Source: Phenylobacterium sp. (GTDB lineage Bacteria > Pseudomonadota > Alphaproteobacteria > Caulobacterales > Caulobacteraceae). From it: a DNA stretch of 58,812 nt. The stretch's first letter is position 1. Each line of letters starts with the position of its first letter. Positions 9,732 to 18,673 of the stretch are shown here, piece after piece. Location of the stretch: the NCBI RefSeq assembly GCF_030693405.1, contig NZ_JAUYAW010000054.1, forward strand, positions 1 to 58,812, read 5' to 3'. The position numbers and the translations under genes were made by a program. The notes under the pieces were generated by a model. That model was not told where the DNA came from, did not search any database, and saw only the letters and a program-made list of their open reading frames with translations.

Positions 9732-10199
9732 ATGTTCGAAAAAGCCAACAAGACCCCCGCTCGGCCCCAGGCCGAAGAGACGCCCGCGATCCGCAACGCC
9801 GCCGCCTCACCGTCCGCCACGCCCAAGCCCAAGGCGCCGTCCCTGATCGGTCCGGGCCTTTGTATTCAAGGGAATATCGCCGGCGAGGCCGAGGTTCAGA
9901 TCGATGGGCTGGTGCGCGGCGATGTTCGCGTCGGCAAGCTCAGCCTGGGACCCCAGGGCCGGATTGAAGGCACGGTTGTCGCCGTGGTGGCTGAAATCCG
10001 TGGCCAGATCAAAGGCCCGATGAAGGCGCGTCAGGTGCGCCTCTATGGCACAGCTCATGTGGAGGGCGACATCGCCCACGAGCAACTGGCCATGGAGACC
10101 GGCGCGGTCTTCGAAGGTCGCAGCGTGCGGCTGCCGAAGCCCGAAGCCGATGCGCCGGCCGCCGCCCCCGCAGCGCCCGCCGTCTCCAGCGCGGCCTGA
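9732..10199 (+). CDS. bactofilin family protein
   Basis: Bactofilins are polymer-forming beta-helix cytoskeletal proteins that localise cell-wall or stalk functions at the membrane. The 155 aa protein starts MFEKANKTP, has a Pro/Ala-rich flexible N-terminus (residues 1-37) and a DUF583 core (about 38-135) with the regular beta-helix repeat pattern around IQGNIAGEAEVQIDGLVRGD and GRIEGTVVAVVAEIRGQI. It ends in an Ala/Pro-rich tail. I start it at the ATG at 9732 with GAAGGGA upstream. It is convergent with the patatin-like gene, with only 4 bases between the stops. Caulobacter BacA/BacB are of this type; which paralogue this is cannot be decided here. Confidence 0.88.
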   Translation: MFEKANKTPARPQAEETPAIRNAAASPSATPKPKAPSLIGPGLCIQGNIAGEAEVQIDGLVRGDVRVGKLSLGPQGRIEGTVVAVVAEIRGQIKGPMKARQVRLYGTAHVEGDIAHEQLAMETGAVFEGRSVRLPKPEADAPAAAPAAPAVSSAA

Positions 10200-10203
10200 G
10201 CCT

Positions 10204-11403
10204 TCAGGGCGCCGGTGACGGGGGAACGTCGGGGATGATCTCTGCGAACGCGGCGCCGGTCGCCCCGGCGGCACGTCCCGCCTCAAACAGCCTACGCATG
10301 GACTCCGCGTCAAACGCCAGGCTGTCGGCGCCGAGGGCCGTAGGGATCGCGGCGTAGCGCAGCCGCGCGTCATTTCGGTTGGCGAAGGCGACGGCGGCGA
10401 TCAGATGGGCTCGAAGGTCAGATTTCGACAGGGTGTCGAAGCTGCGCATCAGGATGGGCAAGGTCGCCCCCTTGGTGAGCGCCCGCCGGGGCTCCACCTC
10501 GCCATTGATGATCACGTAGAGGTCGCGCGGGCGCATGACGCCTTCCGGCGTCCACAGGGTCAGGGTCGCGGGGGCCAGGACGAACGGCGTGCTGACGCCG
10601 CCGTCGACATGCATCTCAGCCAGTCCCGTCCCGGTGTCGTCCAGCTGCATCATCACCGGGGGGAAGACGCCGGGAATACTGGCTGACGCCACGAGGACGT
10701 TGCGAAACAGGGCCACTGCAGTGGCCTCCTGCCCCGGAGCCTGTCCGGCGGCCGCGATCGCGCCCATATCCCAAAGAACAGTGGCTTGCGCGTCCAGATT
10801 GGTGGTCGCCACCAGCAACCGCCGCCCTTTGCTGTGTTCAGCCGCGATGGCCCGCAATAGCGCCGGGTCCACATATTTTCCCACGAGAGCCCGCAGGGAG
10901 CGGTCGCTGTAGAGGCTTGGGCGAGACAGCGCCCCCCAGCCTCCCGAGGTCAGACGGGAGACATCCTCATCCCGATAGGCTGCAGTGAGGCTGTGGTCCC
11001 AGGTTGGTCCAAGGAAGGCGAAGGGCGAGATCAGGGCACCCGTACTCACCCCCGTCACCAGATCAAACACCGGCCGGTCACCGGCTTCGGTCCAGCCGAC
11101 CAGCACCCCTGCCCCGTAGGCGCCGTTGGCGCCGCCGCCCGAAACCGCAAGCGCTGTCAGCCCATCGGCGTCGAGGGCTTCGCGCTCGGTCCGCCAGGCG
11201 CTCAAAAACGCTTGGCCCGCCGCCTCGTCATTGCCCGCGAAACGGAAGGGGTCGAGCACGGTCCGCGCCGACGCCTGAACCTGCGCTGGCTCGATGTCGG
11301 GCCGCGAAATCGAGCCACAGCTGGCGAGCGCCAGAGACAGGGCGACCATCAGGACGGCGGTCAAACGGCCGTGAGGAACCTTGTGGCTCAGGCGCATACA
11401 CAT
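10204..11403 (-). CDS. patatin-like phospholipase, predicted lipoprotein
   Basis: A serine lipid acyl hydrolase of the patatin family. The N-terminus is a lipoprotein signal with lipobox LASC (Cys about residue 29), so it is probably anchored in the outer membrane or periplasm. The oxyanion glycine loop SGGGANGAYGAG, the nucleophile motif GVSTG and the HVDGG motif with the catalytic Asp make a complete Ser-Asp dyad. The ATG at 11403 has GGAG 4 bases upstream; the ATG at 11397 is a second choice. It lies 14 bases after the LysR gene on the same strand. The natural substrate is not evident. Confidence 0.85.
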   Translation of the reverse strand: MCMRLSHKVPHGRLTAVLMVALSLALASCGSISRPDIEPAQVQASARTVLDPFRFAGNDEAAGQAFLSAWRTEREALDADGLTALAVSGGGANGAYGAGVLVGWTEAGDRPVFDLVTGVSTGALISPFAFLGPTWDHSLTAAYRDEDVSRLTSGGWGALSRPSLYSDRSLRALVGKYVDPALLRAIAAEHSKGRRLLVATTNLDAQATVLWDMGAIAAAGQAPGQEATAVALFRNVLVASASIPGVFPPVMMQLDDTGTGLAEMHVDGGVSTPFVLAPATLTLWTPEGVMRPRDLYVIINGEVEPRRALTKGATLPILMRSFDTLSKSDLRAHLIAAVAFANRNDARLRYAAIPTALGADSLAFDAESMRRLFEAGRAAGATGAAFAEIIPDVPPSPAP

Positions 11404-11417
11404 GAGACTCCAGTGGC

Positions 11418-12356
11418 TCAGCCGGCGGGTCCTGTCGAGGCCGCACCGCGCCCGGCGCACCGCGCCGACAGCCGTTCGACCAGAAACCGGGCGAGGACCT
11501 CCACACGCGCCGGTCGGGGTCCCCCCGGCGGCATCACAAGATGCAGGGCCACAGGCGGCGGACTCCAGTCGGCGAGCACCGCCTCCAGACGGCCGGCCGC
11601 GAGGGCGTCGCCGACGATGAAGTCCGGTTGAAGCGCCAGGCCCAGGCCCGCCTCCAGAGCCGGCAGCAGGGCTTCGGCGTTATTGGCCCGCAAGGGTCCG
11701 ACGGGGCGCACCGACGCCTCCTCCCCTGCCGCATTGACGAACCGCCAGGTCTCGGGCGTGGGCAGATAGGCGTAGCCGAGGCAGGCATGTTCAGCCAGAT
11801 GGGCCGGGTGGGTCGGTCGCCCCCTGGCGGCGAGATAGGCCGGCGACGCCACCACGTGTCGCGGGACGGGTCCGATCCGACGGGCCACGAGGGATGAGTC
11901 CGGCAAGGCCGCGATCCGGAGCGCCATGTCGAACCCCATGCCGATGAGGTCGATGGCTTCATCACTCATATGCAGGTCCACCGACACGTCCGGATGGGCG
12001 GCGAGGAAGTCCGGCAGCAGGGGGGCCACCTCCAGCAGGCCAAAGGACATGGGCGAGGCCAGACGCACCAGTCCGCGGGGCTGGGCCGACTGCGCCAGGA
12101 TGGCGTCCTCGGCCGCCTCGCCGTCATTCAGCAGCTGCGCGGCCGGCCCTGCCAACCGAAGGCCCGCCTCCGTCAGGGCCAGGCGCCTGGAGGTGCGGTT
12201 GAACAGCCGCGCCCCGAGCCTCGCCTCCAGCCGGGTCACCGCCTTGGAGACCGTCGCCTTGGACAGGGCCAGCTCATCGGCGGCGGCGGAGAAGGATTTG
12301 AGCTCCACCACCTTGGCGAAGATCGCCATGGCCTCCAGGTCCGGCAACTTGGGCAT
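11418..12356 (-). CDS. LysR family transcriptional regulator
   Basis: A 312 aa DNA-binding regulator. The N-terminal winged helix-turn-helix spans about residues 5-65 (SFSAAADELALSKATVSKAV and the following wing), and the rest is a periplasmic-binding-like effector domain. It belongs to the CrgA/PA2220-like branch by its short linker and by LVRLASPMSFG. It is divergent from the pirin and wrbA genes, the usual arrangement for a LysR protein that controls them. The inducer is unknown; quinones or electrophiles are a guess from the target genes. Confidence 0.9.
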   Translation of the reverse strand: MPKLPDLEAMAIFAKVVELKSFSAAADELALSKATVSKAVTRLEARLGARLFNRTSRRLALTEAGLRLAGPAAQLLNDGEAAEDAILAQSAQPRGLVRLASPMSFGLLEVAPLLPDFLAAHPDVSVDLHMSDEAIDLIGMGFDMALRIAALPDSSLVARRIGPVPRHVVASPAYLAARGRPTHPAHLAEHACLGYAYLPTPETWRFVNAAGEEASVRPVGPLRANNAEALLPALEAGLGLALQPDFIVGDALAAGRLEAVLADWSPPPVALHLVMPPGGPRPARVEVLARFLVERLSARCAGRGAASTGPAG

Positions 12357-12456
12357 TTTAGAAACAGTGTCTTTCAGTAGTTTCTATTTATGGTGCGATC
12401 ATCCGCCCTATCTTGGTCTCAGGCAAGAGCGCCCCGCTGGGCGCGGAGGTTTCGAG
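12357..12456. promoter_or_regulatory. divergent LysR / pirin-wrbA control region with inverted repeat
   Basis: About 100 AT-richer bases between the two starts. GAAAC at 12361-12365 and GTTTC at 12380-12384 form an inverted repeat with 14 bases between, just upstream of the LysR start. This is a plausible LysR operator, though it does not have the classical T-N11-A dyad at high quality. GGAGG at 12445-12449 is the ribosome site of the pirin gene. Confidence 0.4.
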
Positions 12457-13155
12457 ATGATCGAACGCAGAGGTTTTGACGGACTGGGCGGCGCCGACCA
12501 CGGTTGGCTGAAGGCGCGCCACCACTTCTCCTTCGCCAACTACTACGACCCCAAGCGCATGGGCTGGGGGCCGATCCGGGTCTGGAACGACGACGAGATC
12601 GCGCCGAACTCGGGCTTCCCGCCCCATCCCCATGCCGACATGGAGATCATCACCTATGTCCGGGACGGCGCCATCACCCACCAGGACAGCCTGGGCAACA
12701 AGGGTCGCACCGAGGCAGGCGACGTCCAGGTGATGAGCGCGGGCTCCGGCATCCGCCATGCGGAGTACAATCTGGAGAGCGACACCACCCGCATCTTCCA
12801 GATCTGGATCGAGCCGGCCCGCACCGGCGGCGCGCCCGCCTGGGGCGCCAAGCCCTTTCCCAAGGGCGACCGGTCCGGACGCTTCGTGACCCTGGCCAGC
12901 GGTTTCGAGGACGACGCCGACGCCCTGCCGATCCGCACCCCGGCCCGGGTGCTGGGCGCCACCCTGCAGGCGGGTGAGACCACCGAGCACGTCCTGGACG
13001 CCGCGCGCCACGCCTATCTGGTGCCGGCCAAGGGCCGGGTGGAGGTCAATGGCGTGACCCTGGAGGCCCGGGATGGGGCGGCCATCACCGGCGAGACGTC
13101 CCTCACCATCACCGCCCTGGAAGATTCCGAACTCGTCCTGGTGGACGCGGCCTAA
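12457..13155 (+). CDS. pirin family protein (bicupin)
   Basis: A 232 aa cytoplasmic bicupin of the YhhW/pirin group; some members oxidise quercetin-like or other quinol substrates. The N-terminal cupin carries the metal ligands in [14 protein letters not shown] (His pair) and in [10 protein letters not shown] (His and Glu), so the metal site is intact. I chose the ATG at 12457 with GGAGG 7 bases upstream; the longer frame enters the LysR gene. It is followed after 44 bases by wrbA, so both are likely controlled by the divergent LysR protein. The substrate is not inferable. Confidence 0.88.
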   Translation: MIERRGFDGLGGADHGWLKARHHFSFANYYDPKRMGWGPIRVWNDDEIAPNSGFPPHPHADMEIITYVRDGAITHQDSLGNKGRTEAGDVQVMSAGSGIRHAEYNLESDTTRIFQIWIEPARTGGAPAWGAKPFPKGDRSGRFVTLASGFEDDADALPIRTPARVLGATLQAGETTEHVLDAARHAYLVPAKGRVEVNGVTLEARDGAAITGETSLTITALEDSELVLVDAA

Positions 13156-13199
13156 AGGCCGCCTCCCCTACCCCAACACTCACGCTTCAGGAGTTCCTC

Positions 13200-13799
13200 A
13201 TGACCAAGGTTCTGGTCCTCTACTATTCGGCCTATGGCCACATCGAAACCATGGCCCAGGCCGTGGCTGAAGGCGCCCGGGAGACCGGCGCCCAGGTCGA
13301 CATCAAGCGGGTCCCTGACCTGGTGCCCGAAGAGGTCGCCAAGGCGGCTCACTACAAGCTGGATCAGGCCGCGCCCGTGGCCTCCATCCAGGACCTGGCC
13401 GAGTATGACGCCATCATCATCGGCGTCGGCACCCGCTTTGGCCGCATGGCCTCGCAGATGGCCAACTTCCTCGACCAGGCCGGCGGTCTGTGGGCCAGCG
13501 GCGCACTGAACGGCAAGGTCGGCGGCGCCTTCACCGCCACGGCCACCCAGCATGGCGGCCAGGAGACGACCCTGTTCTCGCTGATCACCAACCTGATGCA
13601 CTTTGGCCTCGTGGTGGTCGGCATGGACTATGGCTATCAGGCCCAGATGCGCCTGGACGAGGTGACCGGCGGCAGCCCCTACGGCGCCACCACCATCACC
13701 GGCGGCGACGGCTCGCGCCAGCCCAGCCAGACCGAGCTGGACGGCGCCCGCTATCAGGGCCGCCGCATCGCCGAGGTGGCCAAGAAGCTGCACGGCTAG
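13200..13799 (+). CDS. wrbA: NAD(P)H:quinone oxidoreductase, WrbA type
   Basis: A flavodoxin-like FMN enzyme that reduces quinones by two electrons, avoiding semiquinone radicals. The 199 aa length is typical. The N-terminal phosphate-binding loop [12 protein letters not shown], the [11 protein letters not shown] block and the [14 protein letters not shown] block (FMN isoalloxazine site) are all present. The ATG at 13200 is preceded by CAGGAG. Pairing with pirin and a LysR gene suggests a quinone or electrophile detoxification unit. Confidence 0.93.
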   Translation: MTKVLVLYYSAYGHIETMAQAVAEGARETGAQVDIKRVPDLVPEEVAKAAHYKLDQAAPVASIQDLAEYDAIIIGVGTRFGRMASQMANFLDQAGGLWASGALNGKVGGAFTATATQHGGQETTLFSLITNLMHFGLVVVGMDYGYQAQMRLDEVTGGSPYGATTITGGDGSRQPSQTELDGARYQGRRIAEVAKKLHG

Positions 13800-13806
13800 G
13801 TTTGTC

Positions 13807-13837
13807 GGCGCACTTGTCCCCTCGGGATGGGTGCGCC
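13807..13837 (+). terminator. stem-loop after wrbA
   Basis: GGCGCAC (13807-13813) pairs perfectly with GTGCGCC (13831-13837). No T-run follows, so it is a possible transcript end or stabilising hairpin only. A second perfect 7-bp stem, GTCTCGG/CCGAGAC, lies at 13861-13882, before the TonB receptor gene. Confidence 0.35.
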
Positions 13838-13966
13838 GCACCGCCCTGTCTAACCAACAAGTCTCGGCCTCAACACCGAGACATCACCAAACCCACGAAT
13901 GGATGACACTGGCCTAGCCTAGTGGAGGCCCCCGTCCGCTGATCACAGCAACAAGGGGGACGGACC

Positions 13967-16666
13967 ATGTCATCCAACCATCTGCGCCATCCGGCGCGTC
14001 TCGCCGGCGCGCGTACGCGCCGCGCTCTGCTCGCCGTCTCGGCCTCTCTGCCCATTCTTGCCGCCGCCGCAGCGCCCGCGCTCGCCGAGGACGCCGAAGT
14101 CTCGGAGGTGGTGGTCACCGCCTCGCCGATCCGCGAGTCCATCGAAGCCTCTCTGGAAATCCAGAAGGCGTCGGACAACATCGTCAACGTCATCGCGTCC
14201 GACACCATCGGTCGCTTCCCCGACGCCACCGCGGCTGGCGCGCTGGCCCGCCTGCCCGGCGTCGGCGTTCAGCGCGACCAGGGCCAGGAGCGCTACATCC
14301 AGATCCGCGGCGCGCCCACCCGCTGGACCACCATGGCGCTGGACGGCGTCAACCTGATCGGGGCCGAAGACCGGATCTTTCGCTTCGACTCCGTGCCCGC
14401 CGCACAGATCAGCCAGGTGGTGCTGAACAAGACCCTGCTGCCGAACATGCCCGCCGAGGCCCTGGCCGGCCGGGTGAACATCGAGACCTTCTCGCCCCTG
14501 ACCCTGCCGGGCTTCCATGGCTCGTTTGATGTGGGCGGCGGCTTCGTCGACATGGGCGACGGCCCGGTAAAGCAGTATTCCGGCCGCCTGTCCTGGTCCA
14601 ACGGGACCTGGGGCGCCAGCCTGATCGGCTCGCACTACTCGTTCGAGCAGCACACCGACAACTCGGAGCCGCGGTTCGACACCGTGGGGCTCTCGTCGCA
14701 GCGCTTCACCAAGTATGTGATCGAACGGGTCACCGAGTCCTTTTCCGGTAAGATCGAATACTCACCAAACGACGACCACTACATCTCCCTCACCCACCTG
14801 ACGACCGAGTTCGAAGACTTCGAAGAGCGCAACTGGTACGTCTTCACCTATGCCAACGCCTTCTCAGGCACGCGGAACTTCGAGACCGCCGACCTGATCG
14901 GCGTGCCGATGACCGCCTCCTTCGCCTATGGCATCTACACCAACGGCGTGAACTTCAACGTTCTGCACGGCGACCATCGGGTCAAGGACTGGGACCTGAG
15001 CTGGGACCTGGCCTACGCCACCACCGAGTTCAACAACTTCTATCCCTCGGTCGGCCAGCAGACCTCCACCTCCACCTCGCGGCCGTCGATCGCCAACACC
15101 GCCTTCCTTCCGTCGATGACGGTGAAGGTTAACGCCACGGGCAGCGGCATCCCGCTGCACACGCTTTACGACACCGTGCTGATCAATGGTCAGCCCGCGC
15201 GGGGAGCGCAGCGCACCTCGCTGAACCAGCTGACCCTGCCGGAATCCTTCGCCACGGAGTCCACGGGCCGGCTTGAGACCGAAGCCGTCACCCTGAAGTT
15301 CGACGGCAGCCGCGACTGGGACAGCTTCGGCGCCCAGGCCACCTTCAGCGCCGGCTTCCAGTACGACGACCGGGCCCAGGAGAACGACGTCACCGCCCTG
15401 GTCCGTCGCGACGGCACGGTGGCCACCGGCAACCGCACGGGCTTCCCGCTGGAAACCAATGGCGCCCTCCTGGGTCTGCCGTGGGACATGAAGACCCTGT
15501 TCGGCTCGACCGTCTGGGATCAGGATATGGACCGCGGATTCACCGCTGTTCACATCGACACCCGGCGCATGACCGAGGGCGTGCTCGCCCTCATGGCCGC
15601 CGCCCGCGCCGCCAATACGGCCGGAACCGGCAATTTCGCCGTCTATGACATCGACAAGCGGGCCACCAACGCCGTCGATGAGAAGGTCGCGTCTGGCTAT
15701 GTGATGAACCGCTGGAAGTGGGATCGCCACACCCTCACCGGCGGCGTCCGCATCGAGCGCACGGAGATCAATTCCGAGGGCCTGGCCAATGTGGCGGGCG
15801 CGCTCGTTCCGCTCAGCTTCTCTACGGAAGAGACCAACGTCTTCCCGAGCCTGCACTACGGCTTCGACTATTCCGACACGCTGAAACTGCGGGCGGCCTT
15901 CATCACCGGCTCGGCCCGTCCGAGCCTGGAGGACATGCGCGCGACAGTGACCGTGAACGACACCAGCGAGACCATCAGTGGCGGCAACCCCTTCGTGACG
16001 CCGGAGAAGGCCTATGGCGTCGATCTGTCGGCCGAATGGTATTTCGCCCCCGCAGCCCTGCTGGCGGCCAGCTTCTTCCACCGGGAAGTCGACAATGTCC
16101 TGTTCGACGCCTCGCGCATCGTCGGCGATGACAGCTACAACTTCGGCGGCGTCGATCGCAGCGCCTACACCATCTCGTCGATCCAGAACGGCCGCAGCGG
16201 CTACCTGACCGGCCTCGAGTTCGTCTACACCCAGCCCTGGACCTTCCTGCCGGGCTGGCTGTCGGGCTTCGGCTTCCAGGGCAGCGTGTCCTTCACCAAG
16301 GGCGAGTTCGAAACCCCCACCGGCGAGACCGTGGAATTCCCGGGCACCTCGGATCGCATCGCCGGCGCCACCCTGTTCTATGAGAAGTACGGCCTGTCTT
16401 CACGCCTGTCCTGGCAGCACCGCACCGACTGGCTGGACGAAGTCTTCCCCTCAGGCTCTTCGGCCAACTCCAACCTCTACTGGGGCGACAGCCAGCGCCT
16501 GGACTTCTCCGCTCGCTACCAGGTCAACGAGACCTTCTCGGTCTTCCTGGACGCCAACAACCTCACCAATGAAGAAGGCGTGCGCTACCAGGGTCGCGAG
16601 GACCGTCCCTATGAGATCGAGGGCTTCGGCCGGAAATACCTCCTGGGCGTCCGCGCCTCCTTCTAG
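13967..16666 (+). CDS. TonB-dependent receptor
   Basis: An outer-membrane beta-barrel importer energised by TonB. The 899 aa precursor has an Arg-rich signal peptide ending near PALAEDAEV (residues 1-40), a TonB-box-like EVVVTA stretch just after it, a plug domain (about 55-170, including ALARLPGVGVQRDQGQERY) and a 22-strand-size barrel. It ends in KYLLGVRASF with a terminal Phe, as expected for Bam recognition. AAGGGGGA precedes the start. It stands alone, convergent with the phn-linked EEP gene. The N-terminal motif resembles TonB receptors of Caulobacterales that take up sugars or other organics, but the ligand cannot be read from sequence. Confidence 0.9.
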   Translation: MSSNHLRHPARLAGARTRRALLAVSASLPILAAAAAPALAEDAEVSEVVVTASPIRESIEASLEIQKASDNIVNVIASDTIGRFPDATAAGALARLPGVGVQRDQGQERYIQIRGAPTRWTTMALDGVNLIGAEDRIFRFDSVPAAQISQVVLNKTLLPNMPAEALAGRVNIETFSPLTLPGFHGSFDVGGGFVDMGDGPVKQYSGRLSWSNGTWGASLIGSHYSFEQHTDNSEPRFDTVGLSSQRFTKYVIERVTESFSGKIEYSPNDDHYISLTHLTTEFEDFEERNWYVFTYANAFSGTRNFETADLIGVPMTASFAYGIYTNGVNFNVLHGDHRVKDWDLSWDLAYATTEFNNFYPSVGQQTSTSTSRPSIANTAFLPSMTVKVNATGSGIPLHTLYDTVLINGQPARGAQRTSLNQLTLPESFATESTGRLETEAVTLKFDGSRDWDSFGAQATFSAGFQYDDRAQENDVTALVRRDGTVATGNRTGFPLETNGALLGLPWDMKTLFGSTVWDQDMDRGFTAVHIDTRRMTEGVLALMAAARAANTAGTGNFAVYDIDKRATNAVDEKVASGYVMNRWKWDRHTLTGGVRIERTEINSEGLANVAGALVPLSFSTEETNVFPSLHYGFDYSDTLKLRAAFITGSARPSLEDMRATVTVNDTSETISGGNPFVTPEKAYGVDLSAEWYFAPAALLAASFFHREVDNVLFDASRIVGDDSYNFGGVDRSAYTISSIQNGRSGYLTGLEFVYTQPWTFLPGWLSGFGFQGSVSFTKGEFETPTGETVEFPGTSDRIAGATLFYEKYGLSSRLSWQHRTDWLDEVFPSGSSANSNLYWGDSQRLDFSARYQVNETFSVFLDANNLTNEEGVRYQGREDRPYEIEGFGRKYLLGVRASF

Positions 16667-16720
16667 ATCCCCGCTCCACCCTGACCTCGCCTCGCGGGGT
16701 CAGGGTATGGACACCACCTT

Positions 16721-16756
16721 GGGCGCCCCGGTCATCGCTGGCGCGCCCTTATTTTT
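16721..16756 (+). terminator. candidate intrinsic terminator after the TonB receptor
   Basis: GGGCGC (16721-16726) can pair with the GCGC-G-CCC block (16741-16748, one bulge), followed by TTATTTTT. A second, stronger perfect 9-bp stem, ACCCTGACC/GGTCAGGGT, lies just before it at 16678-16706 without a T-run. Either could end the receptor transcript before the convergent EEP gene. Confidence 0.5.
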
Positions 16757-16776
16757 CCGGAATGTGCTTGGGCGGC

Positions 16777-17505
16777 TCAGCGCCGTTCGAGGTCGGCCAC
16801 CACAGCGGCATGATCGCTGGGATGCCAGCCCTCGACATCTGGCGTGTCCAGGGCGCGGAACCGCCGCTTGATCGCCCAGCCGCCCTGATCGACGAGGGCC
16901 AGATGGTCGATCGCCTTGGGATAGGCGGGGTGGCCGTCGCGCTCCCCCTGCAAGGTCGGGGCGGCCGCCAGATCAAGGGCGGCGGCGATCTGAGCGAGGT
17001 CCGGCGCATCGGCCGGCGCATTGAGGTCACCGGCCACGATCAGCCCTGCCCCCGGTCGCCGGGCGGCGGCCAAGGCCCTAGCCAGCTGCGCTGCACGAAG
17101 ACTGGAGGCCTGCGGCCCCCTGAGGTGCGTCAGATGCAGGTTTAGCACCCGCAGGCCCGGGGCCACATCGGCCCACTGGCCGATCCGCTCGCCGTCGGCC
17201 GGGTCGGACGGAAGGGCCAGCCGGCCTGAGGCGAGAGCCCCATTGCGGCGCAGGATGGCGAGGCCCGAGGCGCTCTCGATCCGACGTCCCTGATGCGCCC
17301 GAAGCTTGTGACGGGCGGCCGCCACGGCCGCATCCAGCCTCAGCGCGTCGGCCAGATGACGCGCCGTGTCGAACCCGTCAGCCTGGAAACACTCCTGCAG
17401 GCAGACGACGTCGGGCGCCAGCTCACCCAGGCCTTTGGCCATCAGGGCGAGCCTGCGCTCATACTGGCCCTCATTCTTCCAGGTGTTGAGGGTGACGATC
17501 CGCAT
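16777..17505 (-). CDS. endonuclease/exonuclease/phosphatase (EEP) family protein, phn-linked
   Basis: A 242 aa metal-dependent phosphoesterase. All key EEP blocks are seen: Asn7 in TLNTW, Glu38 in LQECF (metal ligand), GDLNAPADAPD, and the C-terminal SDH catalytic motif in GWHPSDHAAVV. No signal peptide is present, so it is cytoplasmic. The ATG at 17505 lies 5 bases after the phnM1 stop, so it is the third gene of phnF-phnM1-EEP. That placement suggests a sugar-phosphate or cyclic phosphodiester substrate made in C-P lyase catabolism; this is inference. It could instead act on nucleic acid or lipid, as other EEP members do. Confidence 0.82.
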   Translation of the reverse strand: MRIVTLNTWKNEGQYERRLALMAKGLGELAPDVVCLQECFQADGFDTARHLADALRLDAAVAAARHKLRAHQGRRIESASGLAILRRNGALASGRLALPSDPADGERIGQWADVAPGLRVLNLHLTHLRGPQASSLRAAQLARALAAARRPGAGLIVAGDLNAPADAPDLAQIAAALDLAAAPTLQGERDGHPAYPKAIDHLALVDQGGWAIKRRFRALDTPDVEGWHPSDHAAVVADLERR

Positions 17506-17510
17506 GGGCC

Positions 17511-18644
17511 TCACGCGGCGCGGGCGCCCTTCGTCCAGACTCCGCGCACCAGGGGCAGATCGCCGGCCAGCCGCACCCGCAACAGATCCGCCCGCTGACC
17601 AACGGCGATCTCCCCGCGATCGGCGAGGCCGACCGCCCGCGCCGGCGCGGCGGTGACCAGGGCCACAGCCTGAGCGAGGCTCCAGCCGAAGGGCGGCCGG
17701 GTTATGGCGAAGGCGCACTCCACTAAGCTGCGCGGGACATAGTCCGAGGCGAAGGCGTCCAGCAGGTCAGCCTCGGCAAGCTCGGCGGCCGGGACATTGC
17801 CGGAATAGGAGCCGCCGCGGATCAGGTTCGGACCGCCCATGACCACCACCATGCCGCGCTCCCGCGCCCGGCGGGCGGCCTCAGCGGTGACGGGGAATTC
17901 CGCCACCGTGGCGCCGAGATCGGCCGCCTCGTCGATGTGCTCCAGGCTTTCGTCGTCGTGGCTAGCCAGGGGGATCTGACGATCATTGGCCATCTGCGCC
18001 ACATGGCGGCGGTTGGCGTCGGCGTTGCGGGCCTGGCGCTCTCGCACCTGAGCCAGGCGATCGAGGGCGGCGGCCTCGCTCATGCCGCCGGCCTGCCAGT
18101 TGGCCAGGTGCTTCTCCAGATTGCGGTACTGACGCTGGCCTGGCGTGTGATCCATCAGGGAGAAGAGCGACGTCATCGGATGGTCGGCCATGGCGTCAAG
18201 CCGGCCCCGCAGGTCGTCGGCCGTGGTCTCGCATCGCCAGTGGATCTTGTGATCGGCCCTGAGCATCCCCTGGTCCTGGGCGTCATGGAGGCCTTCCACC
18301 AGGCGCTTCAGATTATCGGTGTTGCGGGCCGCCGAGGGGTTGAAAGAGCCCAGGGTGAGGGAGTTCAGCACCGTCGTCACCCCCACCGACAGGCCACAGC
18401 CGTCGTGGGTCACCGCAGCGGAAACCGGGTTCCAGTCGATGTTCGGCCTGGGAAAATAGTGCTTCTCCAGGCTGTCGGTGTGCAGGTCCACCACGCCCGG
18501 CATCAGGACATCGCCCTCGAAGTCCTCCCCCACAGCGCCCGCGCCGCGGTCCACCTGGGCGACAACCCCGTCACGCACCAGCACCGATCCAATGAAGTCG
18601 TCGGCGCCCGTGATCACGCGCGCGTTTCGAAACGCCAGTTCCAC
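17511..18644 (-). CDS. phnM: alpha-D-ribose 1-methylphosphonate 5-triphosphate diphosphatase (first copy)
   Basis: Removes pyrophosphate from the ribosyl-triphosphate phosphonate made by PhnGHI, giving the substrate of PhnJ. The 377 aa amidohydrolase-fold protein has HTDSLEKH (metal-binding His), THDGCGLSVGVTTVL, SLMDHTPGQRQ, SHDDESLEH and GGPNLIRGGSYSGN, as in PhnM. It starts with GTG at 18644 behind AGGAGA. It lies 29 bases after phnF and 5 before the EEP gene. A second complete phnM lies at 24178-25320; the two differ clearly, so this is an old duplication or separate acquisition. All visible metal ligands are present, so this copy is not obviously dead. Confidence 0.9.
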   Translation of the reverse strand: MELAFRNARVITGADDFIGSVLVRDGVVAQVDRGAGAVGEDFEGDVLMPGVVDLHTDSLEKHYFPRPNIDWNPVSAAVTHDGCGLSVGVTTVLNSLTLGSFNPSAARNTDNLKRLVEGLHDAQDQGMLRADHKIHWRCETTADDLRGRLDAMADHPMTSLFSLMDHTPGQRQYRNLEKHLANWQAGGMSEAAALDRLAQVRERQARNADANRRHVAQMANDRQIPLASHDDESLEHIDEAADLGATVAEFPVTAEAARRARERGMVVVMGGPNLIRGGSYSGNVPAAELAEADLLDAFASDYVPRSLVECAFAITRPPFGWSLAQAVALVTAAPARAVGLADRGEIAVGQRADLLRVRLAGDLPLVRGVWTKGARAA

Positions 18645-18673
18645 GCTCAGTCTCCTGGAAAAACTAGGTCAGT

